Position numbers and translations under genes: made by a program. Shown here piece after piece: positions 25,297 through 34,474 of a stretch of 64,000 nt of DNA. This DNA comes from Enterococcus gilvus ATCC BAA-350 (GTDB taxonomy: Bacteria; Bacillota; Bacilli; Lactobacillales; Enterococcaceae): the NCBI RefSeq assembly GCF_000407545.1, contig NZ_ASWH01000001.1, positions 2,371,501-2,435,500 on the forward strand. Reading direction: 5' to 3'. The number at the start of each line of letters is the position of its first letter. The stretch's first letter is position 1. The notes beneath the pieces were generated by a model, which ran no database searches, was not told the DNA's origin, and was given only the letters and a program-made list of their open reading frames with translations.

Positions 25297-25901
25297 TATT
25301 TTTGTCCTCCTTCAGATGATGTTTCTAATGGATTTGCAACCTTAGTAAACCAATTCTTGATCATATCTGCGTCTACACCTTCGTCGTCTTCATCGACTGA
25401 GTACATGTATCCTAGTCCCGGCACATCTACGAAAGAACCTTTCCAAGATGGATGCGTAAAAGTAACTTTGCTGCCTTCCAATGTTGATGTTTCGTCAGAG
25501 TCTAGTGCGAACTGACCTTTATAAAAGACTGTGAATCGATATTTACCGTTTGACTTTTTGCGTCGATAGGCAAACGCTCCGTCTTGTGCAACATCATCAC
25601 CCGATCGCAAAGCGCCGCCTTTTACTAATTGACCACCAGTAATGGTAGACAACACTTTGTGAGTGTATCCATTCGACTCTAGTTCAACCTCAGCGCCACC
25701 AAAGGCTGTGAACTGATCCTGAACTCTCGAATCACCGTAATCTTGTGTAGTCTCATAGTTTGCTGAGGGTTTAATACTAACAGCCGTTCCCATTTCGATT
25801 GGCGTATCATAAACAGGGAAATCTCCAGAGTCGTCTTTCAATGGAAACCATGTTGGGCTTTCAACAGAGATAATTCCTGTCTTACTTTTCTTTTCTGGCA
25901 T
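25296..25901 (-). CDS. Major tail protein
   Basis: A 201-residue tube protein, placed between the tail terminator and chaperone genes, with a phage tail tube-like N-terminus (KKSKTGIISVESPTWFPL) and beta-rich sequence. A strong Shine-Dalgarno suits high expression. It forms the tail tube hexamers. Confidence 0.82.
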   Translation of the reverse strand: MPEKKSKTGIISVESPTWFPLKDDSGDFPVYDTPIEMGTAVSIKPSANYETTQDYGDSRVQDQFTAFGGAEVELESNGYTHKVLSTITGGQLVKGGALRSGDDVAQDGAFAYRRKKSNGKYRFTVFYKGQFALDSDETSTLEGSKVTFTHPSWKGSFVDVPGLGYMYSVDEDDEGVDADMIKNWFTKVANPLETSSEGGQK

Positions 25902-26279
25902 TTATTCTTCACTCCATTCAATGTATTGTGGAAAGGCAACGGTAAACCGAATGTGCTGTACGCCATCCACTTTGTCCGGTAAATAATCTTCCGGAAAAAT
26001 TGTGTTCCCTTCGATTTCGAGAACATTAAAAAAAGCCCCGCAACGCGAGACTAATTGATTAATTAATTCATCATCTTTTTTGTTGTCGACCAAAGCAATA
26101 TCTATTAAGAAAGCAATATTCTGAACATCAATCCCCACATTATCTGTTCCGGATTCCATGACAGAAAGTACAAAATAGAAATCTTTTTCCGATTGCATCA
26201 CCGAATCAAGATAGATAGTGCCATCTGAATAGATTTGTTTTAGCTTTTTGCCGATCGCTGCAATTATTCTATCTTTCAT
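25902..26279 (-). CDS. Phage tail terminator-like protein (DUF6838-like)
   Basis: A 125-residue protein of the size and position of the tail terminator that caps the tube and joins it to the head. ATG at 26279 is preferred because AGGA lies nine bases upstream; an ATG two codons earlier is too close. The start GRIIAAIG-like helix and acidic C-terminus (YIEWSEE) fit the family. Role inferred mainly from gene order. Confidence 0.65.
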   Translation of the reverse strand: MKDRIIAAIGKKLKQIYSDGTIYLDSVMQSEKDFYFVLSVMESGTDNVGIDVQNIAFLIDIALVDNKKDDELINQLVSRCGAFFNVLEIEGNTIFPEDYLPDKVDGVQHIRFTVAFPQYIEWSEE

Positions 26280-26285
26280 TAGCAT

Positions 26286-26729
26286 CTATCCTTTCTTAAC
26301 AATCCTGATCGCCATTTGTTTAAATCGTCTAGGGATATAACTCATATGAGCTAGATTCGTTGCACGAGTTAGCATGAATCGACCTTTGACGAAGCCATTC
26401 GTTTTTCGCGTTAATCTATACCTTCCTCGTTTGGAAATCGTTCTAGACTTTCTCGTCCTATGGCCTTCTTCAACATATTTAAAATACTTCTCTGTATTAT
26501 AAATTGCACCTACAATTCGACCTGAAGATAATAATCGCGCTTTTCTAACTCGATACCCTCGGCGAAGATCTCCAGACTTCACAGGAGTTAATGGTTTAGC
26601 CGTCGCAACTATTTTATTCATCGAATCATTAACAAAATCAATTCCTTCTTGTTCTGCAACCTTAGTCATTCTTTTAAAGTTCTCAATGACTTTTTCAGCG
26701 TTTGAAACAATCGAAATGTCCTTAGCCAT
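26286..26729 (-). CDS. HK97 gp10-like phage protein
   Basis: A 147-residue basic protein with the HK97 gp10 pattern (AKPLTPVKSGDLRRGYRV), a putative tail completion or neck component. ATG at 26729 overlaps the end of the preceding gene. It lies in the connector block. Confidence 0.78.
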   Translation of the reverse strand: MAKDISIVSNAEKVIENFKRMTKVAEQEGIDFVNDSMNKIVATAKPLTPVKSGDLRRGYRVRKARLLSSGRIVGAIYNTEKYFKYVEEGHRTRKSRTISKRGRYRLTRKTNGFVKGRFMLTRATNLAHMSYIPRRFKQMAIRIVKKG

Positions 26730-27093
26730 TCGGATCACGTCCTGTTAATTTGACTTCACAATGACTAGGATAATAAAAAGGCTTATTAGCATACAGCTTA
26801 ATCACCAACCCATTTACCTGCTGAGTAACAGTAATACGATCACCTTTTTTAATATTAATAGTAGGACGAACAAATAATTGATAATCGTCAACAGAGGCGT
26901 TTAACATCGCCCCGTCTTTTATTACAGGCAAGCCATCTAAACGCGATTGAGATAAAGCGCATTTGATTGGGTCGCCATAAACGGGCCTATATTCTTGTTT
27001 TGTGATCCCTGTTTCAGGAATAATTACATCTTTGATACGCTCGATCACGCAAGAATCATTGTATGTTGTCGCCAAAATATCTGCTTCATTCAT
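26722..27093 (-). CDS. Head-tail joining/closure protein
   Basis: A 123-residue protein starting MNEADILATTYNDSCVIER, resembling phage head closure proteins that seal the portal-adaptor channel. GGAG lies eight bases before the ATG at 27093, which overlaps the upstream stop (TAATG). It is part of a tightly overlapping connector set of four genes. Confidence 0.68.
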   Translation of the reverse strand: MNEADILATTYNDSCVIERIKDVIIPETGITKQEYRPVYGDPIKCALSQSRLDGLPVIKDGAMLNASVDDYQLFVRPTINIKKGDRITVTQQVNGLVIKLYANKPFYYPSHCEVKLTGRDPNG

Positions 27094-27434
27094 TAGAAAA
27101 ACTCCAATCCTCCACAACCGATGATTCGTTTGATTAAATCATCATAGCCTGCAAGCAACCCTTTAATTTCTCCAGACTTGCTTGCATAGCTAATAGTCGT
27201 ATCTCCTCGCCTTACAGACGATACAATATTATCCAGTTCATTCTTCATGGATTGATATAGAACCTCTGTAACAGCTCCCTGTAGCTTTTCCCAAGAGATT
27301 TCGTTGCCACACGTATTGTATGATTCAATTTCTAAGAGAATTAACTCAAGAACTGTTTTTAAGCGTTCCTCATTCGCTTCTGGCAATTGCTTTTTCAATG
27401 ATTCAATAATTTTTTTCTTTAGTGAATCATCCAT
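27093..27434 (-). CDS. Head-tail adaptor (DNA packaging) protein
   Basis: A 113-residue, mainly helical protein (SLKKKIIESLKKQLPE, VLELILLEIESYN) with the size and position of gp6/gp15-like head-tail connectors, which bind the portal after packaging. The family assignment is by position and helical pattern. Confidence 0.62.
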   Translation of the reverse strand: MDDSLKKKIIESLKKQLPEANEERLKTVLELILLEIESYNTCGNEISWEKLQGAVTEVLYQSMKNELDNIVSSVRRGDTTISYASKSGEIKGLLAGYDDLIKRIIGCGGLEFF

Positions 27435-27445
27435 ATGACCACCTC

Positions 27446-27703
27446 TTAAATTTCAACGACATCAGCAGCAGATCGTAGGATTTGTAATGCTTCCCCGTCG
27501 CTAGGATCGACCAAGATTTTCCCGTCTTTATCAACTGAAACAAAAGCACGAGTCTTTGGATGAACGAACCCAACAAAGTTTTTCCCTTTTTGAGTTCTAA
27601 ATTCAATTTTTGGAATTTCTTTTACTTCTTCTTTTACTTCTGTTTGTACTTCTTCTTTTTCAGCAACTTCTTTTGCTGCTGTTTCTTCTGCTTTTTTTGC
27701 CAC
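27446..27703 (-). CDS. Small phage head-region protein, charged N-terminus
   Basis: An 85-residue protein. Residues 1-35 are almost all Lys, Glu, Ala and Val (KKAEETAAKEVAEKEEVQ) and probably disordered or helical; residues 36-85 look folded (IEFRTQKGKNFVGFVHPKTR). GTG start with AGGAGG eight bases upstream. Located between capsid and connector genes; possibly a capsid decoration or head-fibre anchor. Family not recognised. Confidence 0.6.
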   Translation of the reverse strand: MAKKAEETAAKEVAEKEEVQTEVKEEVKEIPKIEFRTQKGKNFVGFVHPKTRAFVSVDKDGKILVDPSDGEALQILRSAADVVEI

Positions 27704-27752
27704 AATACATTCCTCCTAAAATTAAATAAAAGAGATAGTCAGAAACTATCTC

Positions 27753-28646
27753 TTACTCACCAGTTGGCAATGTTAGAATTGCCCCAGCATTCGAAGCGTT
27801 ATACTCTAACGAATATTCACCAACTAAACCGATACGACGAGAATCAGTCGTTTTTGCTAATTCTTCTGCTCTCCATTCGCGTAATGGGCGCAATTTAAGA
27901 TAGTTTGTATCGACTGCGGCAATAGTTCCTGCTGGTAAAGCGGGCTCAATCAAGGCAATACCTGTGCCGTAATTTGAAACGATCTTACCTAATTGCAGAC
28001 CAAACGCTACAGTTTCACCAAACTGAGCAATCTTGGTTGATTTGCCGTCTACTTCATCGGTCATCAAATCTTGCATGTCAGGAGAAATCAAACAAAGCTT
28101 TTCACCCATATAGCCTTTATCGAACATAACACGGAACATTTTGTCGATGTCTTTACGTGTAACAGCTCCTGCTGCAGCTGCTGTTACTTTGTTTGCCGCA
28201 TTGATTAAGTTCAGGATACCGTTCATTTTTCGTCCTACAGAACCTGATTCATCAGCTTTCACACCAGTGATCAATTTACGGTTTAAATCGATCTTCATTT
28301 CCATACCGCGTAATCCAACTTGATTTGTAAGCTCGTTGCCAACGCCATTAACGTTGATAGCATCTAAAGTTCCAGATACAGATGTTGATTTACGGAAAAT
28401 TTCTTCATAGTTGCTATACCAAACGCGACCAGATTCAGCATCTTTGAATTCCCCACCTTCTAATTGCTCGGAAGAGTCATCTCCGTTGATGTCATACTCA
28501 CGCCATTTGATCTCAGTAGAATTGGCTGGCGCTACTTTACCCGATCCAATTAGATAGCTTAAAAATGGTGTATTTGGTACTTGCATTGCATTAATTGCTG
28601 GTGAAATATCTAAATACTCTAAATTATTTGTTGAAGTTTTTTTCAT
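27753..28646 (-). CDS. Major capsid protein (SU10/HK97 fold)
   Basis: A 297-residue capsid protein. The N-terminus (NNLEYLDISPAINAM) and the C-terminal segment (DTNYLKLRPLREWRAEELAK) match the SU10-like major capsid family. It follows the scaffold gene by 15 bases. No long N-terminal delta domain is present; assembly is therefore served by the separate scaffold protein. Confidence 0.88.
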   Translation of the reverse strand: MKKTSTNNLEYLDISPAINAMQVPNTPFLSYLIGSGKVAPANSTEIKWREYDINGDDSSEQLEGGEFKDAESGRVWYSNYEEIFRKSTSVSGTLDAINVNGVGNELTNQVGLRGMEMKIDLNRKLITGVKADESGSVGRKMNGILNLINAANKVTAAAAGAVTRKDIDKMFRVMFDKGYMGEKLCLISPDMQDLMTDEVDGKSTKIAQFGETVAFGLQLGKIVSNYGTGIALIEPALPAGTIAAVDTNYLKLRPLREWRAEELAKTTDSRRIGLVGEYSLEYNASNAGAILTLPTGE

Positions 28647-28661
28647 GTTGTTTCCCTCCGA

Positions 28662-29282
28662 TTAATTAAATTGTTGAAGAATTTGTCCTAATTGTTCTTC
28701 TGGATTCTTAGGTGGTTCATTATTTTGTTTACCATTGCTCCCAGGTTGTTGATTTCCGCCAAATGCAGACTTCATCTGCAATTCTTTTAAGGCGTCTGCA
28801 TGTTTATCACTGATCGCGCCTAAAACGCCTGTAAAGCCTTCTACGGCACTTTTAGTGAACTCACTATCCGAACTAACTAAATTGTTAAGCATGAATTGAG
28901 AAATGGAATCCTTCAAATCAGATTCAAGATCAAGACCTGCAATCTGTTCGGCCACGAAGGCCTTATTATCACTTGTTTGTCTCAAAGCTTTTTCTGCTTC
29001 AAATTCAGCTTGTAGCTTTTCTAATTGAACTTGTTCAGGAGATTTATTCTTTTTTGAGTCTTCGTATTGTTTGATCGTATCCTGTTTAATTGTTTCTAAG
29101 TTATTTTGCTTCCAAGCTTCTAACTGTTTGTCAGCAGCAGATTGAGTTTGAGATTGTAGAAACTTCTGTGCATCTTCGTTTGACTCTGCAAAAGATTTAA
29201 AGTCGTCCATAGTGAACTGAGGCGTTTGCTCTCCGTCACCTTCTGCAAAATACTGTAGGTTCATTGGTATAAACTGTTTCAT
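28662..29282 (-). CDS. Capsid scaffolding protein with an N-terminal Prp cleavage motif
   Basis: A 206-residue, Gln/Glu/Lys-rich helical protein typical of phage scaffolds, encoded directly before the capsid gene. The N-terminus MKQFIPMNLQYFAEGDG contains NLQYFA, closely matching the Prp processing site of the host L27 (NLQLFA). Staphylococcal phage scaffolds with such motifs are cleaved by host Prp during maturation; the same is inferred here. The ATG at 29282 has AAAGGAG upstream and gives an N-terminal extension of the right length. Confidence 0.85.
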   Translation of the reverse strand: MKQFIPMNLQYFAEGDGEQTPQFTMDDFKSFAESNEDAQKFLQSQTQSAADKQLEAWKQNNLETIKQDTIKQYEDSKKNKSPEQVQLEKLQAEFEAEKALRQTSDNKAFVAEQIAGLDLESDLKDSISQFMLNNLVSSDSEFTKSAVEGFTGVLGAISDKHADALKELQMKSAFGGNQQPGSNGKQNNEPPKNPEEQLGQILQQFN

Positions 29283-29290
29283 TGTTTTCT

Positions 29291-29388
29291 CCTTTCGCCC
29301 CGCGATTCGCATACGCGCCCCGCATTGCTTTGAGTTTTATTGTTTGCGCCCCACCATTCCGAATGGCCCAGCATTGCGCTAGTTTTAT
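29291..29388 (-). repeat. GC-rich degenerate tandem repeat upstream of the scaffold gene
   Basis: Two units of about 47-50 bases (29291-29340 and 29342-29388). On the minus strand each begins ATAAAACT, continues with GCAATGC and GGGSC, and ends in GGGGCG. The GGGGCG motif occurs four times if TGGGCC is counted. The block is far richer in GC than the surrounding phage DNA and holds no gene. Confidence 0.7.
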
Positions 29389-29413
29389 GTCATTTCGGAC
29401 AAAATAAAAAAGC

Positions 29414-29707
29414 CTAATTATTAGACTTTAGCTCTCCTTCAATTTTCTTTCCCATTTGTTTTAAAAGAAACTTCTGTACTTTACTCAACAGAAATATAAA
29501 AAGAAGCTGCATTAATCCTAGAAATATGGTCAGCTTTCCAAACCATAGGAATAATAGAATAATATTTATAACAAGCATGTAATTTGCCAGAGATTTCAAC
29601 AAGACTACAAAACCTGTAAACAAAGCATAGGATTGCAGATCTTTTGGCAAATCATTCAACTCAACTTTTTCTTTCTCTAATAGGTCATCTAAGTCTTTAC
29701 GATCCAT
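29414..29707 (-). CDS. Phage membrane protein, unknown function
   Basis: A 97-residue protein with an acidic N-terminal helix (LDDLLEKEKVELNDL), two or three membrane helices (about 28-75) and a basic C-terminus. It overlaps the preceding gene by 11 bases and sits in the head module, an odd place for a membrane protein; superinfection exclusion is possible but unsupported. Confidence 0.6.
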   Translation of the reverse strand: MDRKDLDDLLEKEKVELNDLPKDLQSYALFTGFVVLLKSLANYMLVINIILLFLWFGKLTIFLGLMQLLFIFLLSKVQKFLLKQMGKKIEGELKSNN

Positions 29708-30020
29708 TCGCTTTGCTCCTCTCTTGATAATTTAGCCGAATAACTTTGCATCCCATAGCTTCATACCAGATAACCGTCTCTTTCAAGTTTGACAGCGTGT
29801 GAGATAAAAGTTGAATAGTTAGGTTGACGGTATTATTTTCTACCGGTTTATCATCTTGATAGATGATATTGCTGTCTCCTATAACAACATAGGCATAATT
29901 TCCGTCCCAATGATCTCTTAAACCATTCGGGCTGTTCTCTGCCTCTATTGCCTTTTTATAAACGTCAGCGACATCTACATTCACACTGATAGTCAGTACC
30001 GCTTCGTTAAAGCCATTCAT
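29697..30020 (-). CDS. Hypothetical phage protein
   Basis: A 107-residue soluble protein (VLTISVNVDVADVYKKA, NLKETVIWYEAMGCKV). GGAGG lies eight bases before the ATG; it overlaps the minor capsid stop (ATGA) and runs into the membrane-protein gene, so the pair is probably one functional unit. No family recognised. Confidence 0.6.
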   Translation of the reverse strand: MNGFNEAVLTISVNVDVADVYKKAIEAENSPNGLRDHWDGNYAYVVIGDSNIIYQDDKPVENNTVNLTIQLLSHTLSNLKETVIWYEAMGCKVIRLNYQERSKANGS

Positions 30021-31081
30021 TTCTGTTTCCTCCCTCGATTCAAATTAACGCCGAAATTATCTTCTGCAAATTCATCTAACAAATCCCCAAATAAACGCTC
30101 ATACTCTGCGTCAATATCTTTACCTAGTTTCGGCATGTTAGGAACATCTGTACATCTGCAGCGACCATGGAACGGCGCACGGTTCTCACCAATGATCGCT
30201 TCGCTCAACTTATACGGGTTGTCTTTTGCTTTGCCGCCGCATATTGAACAAACCTTTTCATCTTTTGCAGTTAAGACGTTGTACTCGTCTACGCCAGTCT
30301 CAATATACGATTTCTCAATACCATCTTGAGCGAATTTGGCGTATTCAGTTCTGACTAAATTTTCAATCGCTTTGTTGTACTTTGATTCTTCTTGTTTGAA
30401 CATATCGCATATTTCTGAATCGTTTCTCATCGTCTTTAATGCGGTCAGAACCCCTTCGCCGCTTACTACACTTGTTGTGATGGCGTTAGATAACTTTTGT
30501 TCTAGAGATGAAATGTTGCCCCATAAACGACGCGAGAACGTCTTACCCGACCAAGGATAGTTCAGGTAACGTTCGAGTTCTTCCTTCGATAAATAGTTTG
30601 GTAAATCTACACTCAAAATCTGTGCAAGTGCATTCGCATTCGACGCATAAGAACGTTGCAATATATCTTCTAAACGATCTGAGAAATACTTGTTAATATC
30701 GTTATCGATTGCATGCTCTGCAAGTATTTTAAAGATATCTGATCGTATTTGCAGCAGTCGATTCACTTTGGCATAATCAAAGGCTGGAAAATATTCTTCG
30801 ATGAACTCTTTATATTTAGCATCGTACATCTTGAGCGCTTTGTAGTTCTTTTCCACGTATTCACGATATTTTTTCTGATCACTAGTGCTATAAAATTCCA
30901 TCATCTCAGTATAGGTAATATCGTGTAAATCAGCTTGGGATAATAACTCCGCTTGAATTTCTTTCAACGCATCAGGAAAAACACTACTTAGTTTCTTTAA
31001 CGTTTGATTTTCCATTTTGAGTCTTGCTAAATCTTCCAGTTCTCGACGTTTGGTCCAGTACTTCGTTTCTATTTGACTCAA
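30017..31081 (-). CDS. Minor capsid protein (SPP1 gp7/Mu gpF-like)
   Basis: A 354-residue minor head protein. The C-terminal domain has the family's Cys/His site: VCSICGGKAKDNPY followed by PFHGRCRCTDVP. Such proteins associate with the portal and may guide DNA entry. I chose the TTG at 31081 because GGAGG lies eight bases upstream; upstream ATGs lack one. It still overlaps the portal gene by 98 bases in another frame, a long overlap. Confidence 0.82.
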   Translation of the reverse strand: MSQIETKYWTKRRELEDLARLKMENQTLKKLSSVFPDALKEIQAELLSQADLHDITYTEMMEFYSTSDQKKYREYVEKNYKALKMYDAKYKEFIEEYFPAFDYAKVNRLLQIRSDIFKILAEHAIDNDINKYFSDRLEDILQRSYASNANALAQILSVDLPNYLSKEELERYLNYPWSGKTFSRRLWGNISSLEQKLSNAITTSVVSGEGVLTALKTMRNDSEICDMFKQEESKYNKAIENLVRTEYAKFAQDGIEKSYIETGVDEYNVLTAKDEKVCSICGGKAKDNPYKLSEAIIGENRAPFHGRCRCTDVPNMPKLGKDIDAEYERLFGDLLDEFAEDNFGVNLNRGRKQK

Positions 31082-32519
31082 CGCTGCCACCTCCGTATTC
31101 TCCATCCGGGTATGATTGTCCGTTTTCGACATCCATCATTTCGTTTTCGTAATCAACGTCTGTAACGAATGGGATCTGGCTTTGAATGGTTCGTCTAGAA
31201 ACAAATTGTGAAAGCTTCGGTAAAGCTTCTGCTAGGTAGCTTAAATCAGTTGGCAACGAACGTGAGAAGGTGAAAATGATTTTCTCTGGATCAATCTTAA
31301 CTTTCTCGGCAAAATCCAAGTAAGCAGCCATAACCTCAGCACACTCTTTCAATCCTTCTCGGAAATACTGTTCTTTTGTATTTGTCTTGGCTTCCAAACT
31401 AATGATTTGCCATTTGCGGGCTTCGCCAGAACTATTCGACTTAAAGACTTCATCATTGAAATCAATTGCTTTACACACCGTATAGAATTGTTTTTTAAGA
31501 AGATCGAAATGATATTCATTGAAATCCTTTTGTAAATCCTTTGTCACATAGCCAGCTTTTGCATTGGGATCTTTTAGATTGATGATTCCTAATTGCTCCA
31601 TCATCTTCTTTGCTTTATCCTCTGAAAGATCAGCGCCAGTAATCAACATATAAGCTAATTTGAATTGTTCAATTTCATTCTGCTGATCAGATAAAACCCG
31701 ATCGATTGCATCACTGATTTCCTCGGCAACTTCGAAATCACAGTATCGATTTGTATTGTTTTTAAACTCGGTTAGATTGATCACACCTAAAGGATTAGGA
31801 ACACTGTCCAACGCTTTAAATGCTCCTTGAACCGTGCCAGGATAATCAGTATATCGAGCATAGGTATAAATTTTATGAGGAGTAACCACCTTCATTTCCT
31901 CGTAAAACTTCTTTTGATACGGATCGTATTTCTCTTTGATGTACACGGCTCCGTTTTCGTACTTCTCAGCTTTCCATGGTTCAATGTTGCTTGCTCTAAG
32001 TTCCCAGCCGTCTTTTGCCTCGAACGGCTCTAACAATCGGAAACCAAGCCCTGTTGCTCCTTGAAATGTTGCAGTATCAGGGTCTAACATTCCAAACCGC
32101 ATAGAACTTAATTGACTCGTGAGTGTATCAAATTCTTCTGGGGTAGAAGGGGTGCTGATAACATTACCCAGCAACTTATCTCTCATTCGTTGAATGAACG
32201 TCCGTTTCTGCTCCGAAACATCATAGTCCCATTTGATCGGTATTCCAGTGAAATGGTTAACTGCTTGATCTACGACCACAGAATACATTCCCGCATGAAT
32301 CTTATTGTTCACTTTAATGATTTTTGTGTTGGGCTTCTCTCGCTTATCTATTTCATTGGTTTCACTTGTGTAAGCAAGGTACTTTCTTTCTCGATCATCA
32401 AAAAATGGCTTCATGTCTTCCATGAAACCATTTGGGTCAAATAACTCTTCTTCAATTTGTGTTGAATACTTCGTTCTTAAACGTTTATATTTTCTCAATG
32501 TGATTTCTGAATAAAACAA
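30984..32519 (-). CDS. Portal protein (SPP1 gp6-like)
   Basis: A 511-residue portal subunit; twelve copies form the DNA channel at one capsid vertex. Sequence such as KRDKPNTK-like N-terminal strands and FSRSLPTDLSYLAEALPKL fits the SPP1 gp6-type family. TTG start with GGAGG seven bases upstream. It follows the large terminase gene by 11 bases. The C-terminal 33 codons overlap the minor capsid gene. Confidence 0.85.
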   Translation of the reverse strand: MFYSEITLRKYKRLRTKYSTQIEEELFDPNGFMEDMKPFFDDRERKYLAYTSETNEIDKREKPNTKIIKVNNKIHAGMYSVVVDQAVNHFTGIPIKWDYDVSEQKRTFIQRMRDKLLGNVISTPSTPEEFDTLTSQLSSMRFGMLDPDTATFQGATGLGFRLLEPFEAKDGWELRASNIEPWKAEKYENGAVYIKEKYDPYQKKFYEEMKVVTPHKIYTYARYTDYPGTVQGAFKALDSVPNPLGVINLTEFKNNTNRYCDFEVAEEISDAIDRVLSDQQNEIEQFKLAYMLITGADLSEDKAKKMMEQLGIINLKDPNAKAGYVTKDLQKDFNEYHFDLLKKQFYTVCKAIDFNDEVFKSNSSGEARKWQIISLEAKTNTKEQYFREGLKECAEVMAAYLDFAEKVKIDPEKIIFTFSRSLPTDLSYLAEALPKLSQFVSRRTIQSQIPFVTDVDYENEMMDVENGQSYPDGEYGGGSVESNRNEVLDQTSRTGRFSKTQNGKSNVKETK

Positions 32520-32530
32520 AGGCTCACCTC

Positions 32531-33964
32531 CTAGTAAGAAATAAATTCGAAGTCATCTGCTTCAATAATTGTTTCTGCAATTCCTGTAATAGCATCAGGA
32601 GCGTCATCATGGGCGTTCTTACCTTCACGTTGGTAACTAACCATAGCTTCGTAAAAATCCGGCCAACGAGTCGCCCAATCATCTGGGTAATAAACATGAT
32701 TTTCCACCCAAGCGCTGTTTGCTAGTATCCTAGACAGTTTGTTGTCCGATTGATGAAAATCTTCAAATACTGCCCCTCGATACCCACGCTCTTTGGTAAT
32801 CCTTTCAGAATTCCTTCTAAACCCACGACCACCATTGTTACCTTCAATCCGTACTTTATTAACTCGATTGCGAATGATCATATTAGCGTGGGCTATTTCA
32901 GTCGTTTCCATTGGTTCTTTGGTGTACATGACATCAATAATGTAAGCATCATGATCAGACGTTTCAGCAAAAACAGGAGACGCAAAGTAATCGGCACCCT
33001 TGTCGGCGGTGTCGGTGTAGTTCCATATCTTGATAATATTGTCGGGCAAAGTGTCATAAGTAAGAAACTTCTGATACAGTCTGCCTTTTTGGTCGATGGG
33101 TTCTTGCTGATAATTGGCGTTTGCAATTGCCGTTCCCATTGCTGCACGTTTTTTAACGAAGTCATCGAAAGACAATACATCTGAGCAAAGCATCTTATGG
33201 CTTTCTTCATCAAGCAAAGCCTGCATAATGACTGTTCGTAACTTATAACCCATGCTGGGCATTTCTTCCAAAATACGTCCTGCTAAGTCTTTTGAGTGCC
33301 ACCGTGTCATGATGACAATAATTTTGCCGCCTTTTTCAACACGAGAAAGCATTTGTTTAGTGAACCAATCCCAGTGCTTCTGGAGTTCATTCTCGTTCAT
33401 GGCCTCCATGATCCCTTTGATGACATCATCAATGATTAACAAGTCAAAACCTTTACCAGTCGCCGAACCGCCGGGAGACGTTGCGAGATAGCTCAATTTA
33501 GCGCCTTGTAAAGCCCAACGTTTAGCTGCTGCTGATCCATGTTTAAGCTTGGCCTTTGGAAAAATATCAGTGTAAACGATCTGATCATCAATGACACGCT
33601 CTTCAGCGATCGTGTCCCGTACTTCCTTTGAGAAGTCCGTTGCCATGTCTTCATTGTAGGAGCCTGTCGCAACTCTCAACTTAGGGTTGCGCCCTAATTC
33701 CCATTCAACGAACCTTCCAGCTGTCAGAGACTTCCCGTGACGTGGCGGGACATTCAGCAACATAATGTCATCATCTGACTGGATGAACGCTTCGAATTCA
33801 TTGCAAAGTCTTAATAAATATTTTCTATCCGTCTTATAAAAATCAGGGACTACTAACTGGCAATAAGAAAAAAAGTCATCACGCGCTTTACGTAACAACT
33901 TCTCCCGTTTTAATTGTTTCAATTCTTTTAAGTATCTGTATTTTTGGATCTTATCCATCTTCAT
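32531..33964 (-). CDS. terL: Terminase large subunit
   Basis: A 477-residue packaging motor. The ATPase has Walker A PPRHGKS and Walker B LLIIDD; the C-terminal nuclease domain follows (TADKGADYFASPVF, YIIDVMYTKEPMETTE). The ATG at 33964, with GGGGA nine bases upstream, overlaps the 3' end of the small subunit gene by 14 bases. Length is usual. Confidence 0.93.
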   Translation of the reverse strand: MKMDKIQKYRYLKELKQLKREKLLRKARDDFFSYCQLVVPDFYKTDRKYLLRLCNEFEAFIQSDDDIMLLNVPPRHGKSLTAGRFVEWELGRNPKLRVATGSYNEDMATDFSKEVRDTIAEERVIDDQIVYTDIFPKAKLKHGSAAAKRWALQGAKLSYLATSPGGSATGKGFDLLIIDDVIKGIMEAMNENELQKHWDWFTKQMLSRVEKGGKIIVIMTRWHSKDLAGRILEEMPSMGYKLRTVIMQALLDEESHKMLCSDVLSFDDFVKKRAAMGTAIANANYQQEPIDQKGRLYQKFLTYDTLPDNIIKIWNYTDTADKGADYFASPVFAETSDHDAYIIDVMYTKEPMETTEIAHANMIIRNRVNKVRIEGNNGGRGFRRNSERITKERGYRGAVFEDFHQSDNKLSRILANSAWVENHVYYPDDWATRWPDFYEAMVSYQREGKNAHDDAPDAITGIAETIIEADDFEFISY

Positions 33965-34409
33965 CACTTGCCGTCCCCAATTCGCGTTCCAGTTCGGCAA
34001 TTCGATCTTCCAACTCGCTATCGGTTAGTCCATCAGCTTTGATATTTACAGTTGATTGAATTTCGTGAACATCAACTGCTTTATAGCCTGCACGGTCGAG
34101 CAAATCTTTTGCTGCATTCGCTCTATCTGCATCTTTTGATTCAGGATTATTTAAAATCTCAGAGAGTACACGACGAGCGTCTATAGCATCAAAGAAAAAC
34201 TCCCGTTTAAGTTCTTTCTCCAACTGCTTTTCCCTTTTTTCTAGATATTCCAAAACTATAGGATTTTGTAGGAGTTGATAAGCTTGAGAACTTGCAGACT
34301 TAGAACTATATCCAGCGTCCACAGCAGCTTGCGTCTGGTTCTTTTTTCTGTTTTTAAGGTAAATATCTACGAACTCTTTTTGTTGCCTTGTAGGGCCTCT
34401 CACGCTCAT
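33951..34409 (-). CDS. terS: Terminase small subunit
   Basis: A 152-residue DNA-recognition subunit. The N-terminal HTH (about 1-60; TRQQKEFVDIYLKNRKKNQT, AAVDAGYSSKSASSQAYQLL) is typical of the Terminase_2 family; the rest is coiled coil and acidic. First gene of the leftward late block. Confidence 0.88.
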   Translation of the reverse strand: MSVRGPTRQQKEFVDIYLKNRKKNQTQAAVDAGYSSKSASSQAYQLLQNPIVLEYLEKREKQLEKELKREFFFDAIDARRVLSEILNNPESKDADRANAAKDLLDRAGYKAVDVHEIQSTVNIKADGLTDSELEDRIAELERELGTASDEDG

Positions 34410-34474
34410 GCTGACAATCTCCTTTCTTTAGTTTTTATACATGGTATAATTTTGAGTGAAAGCGAGGTGATTAA

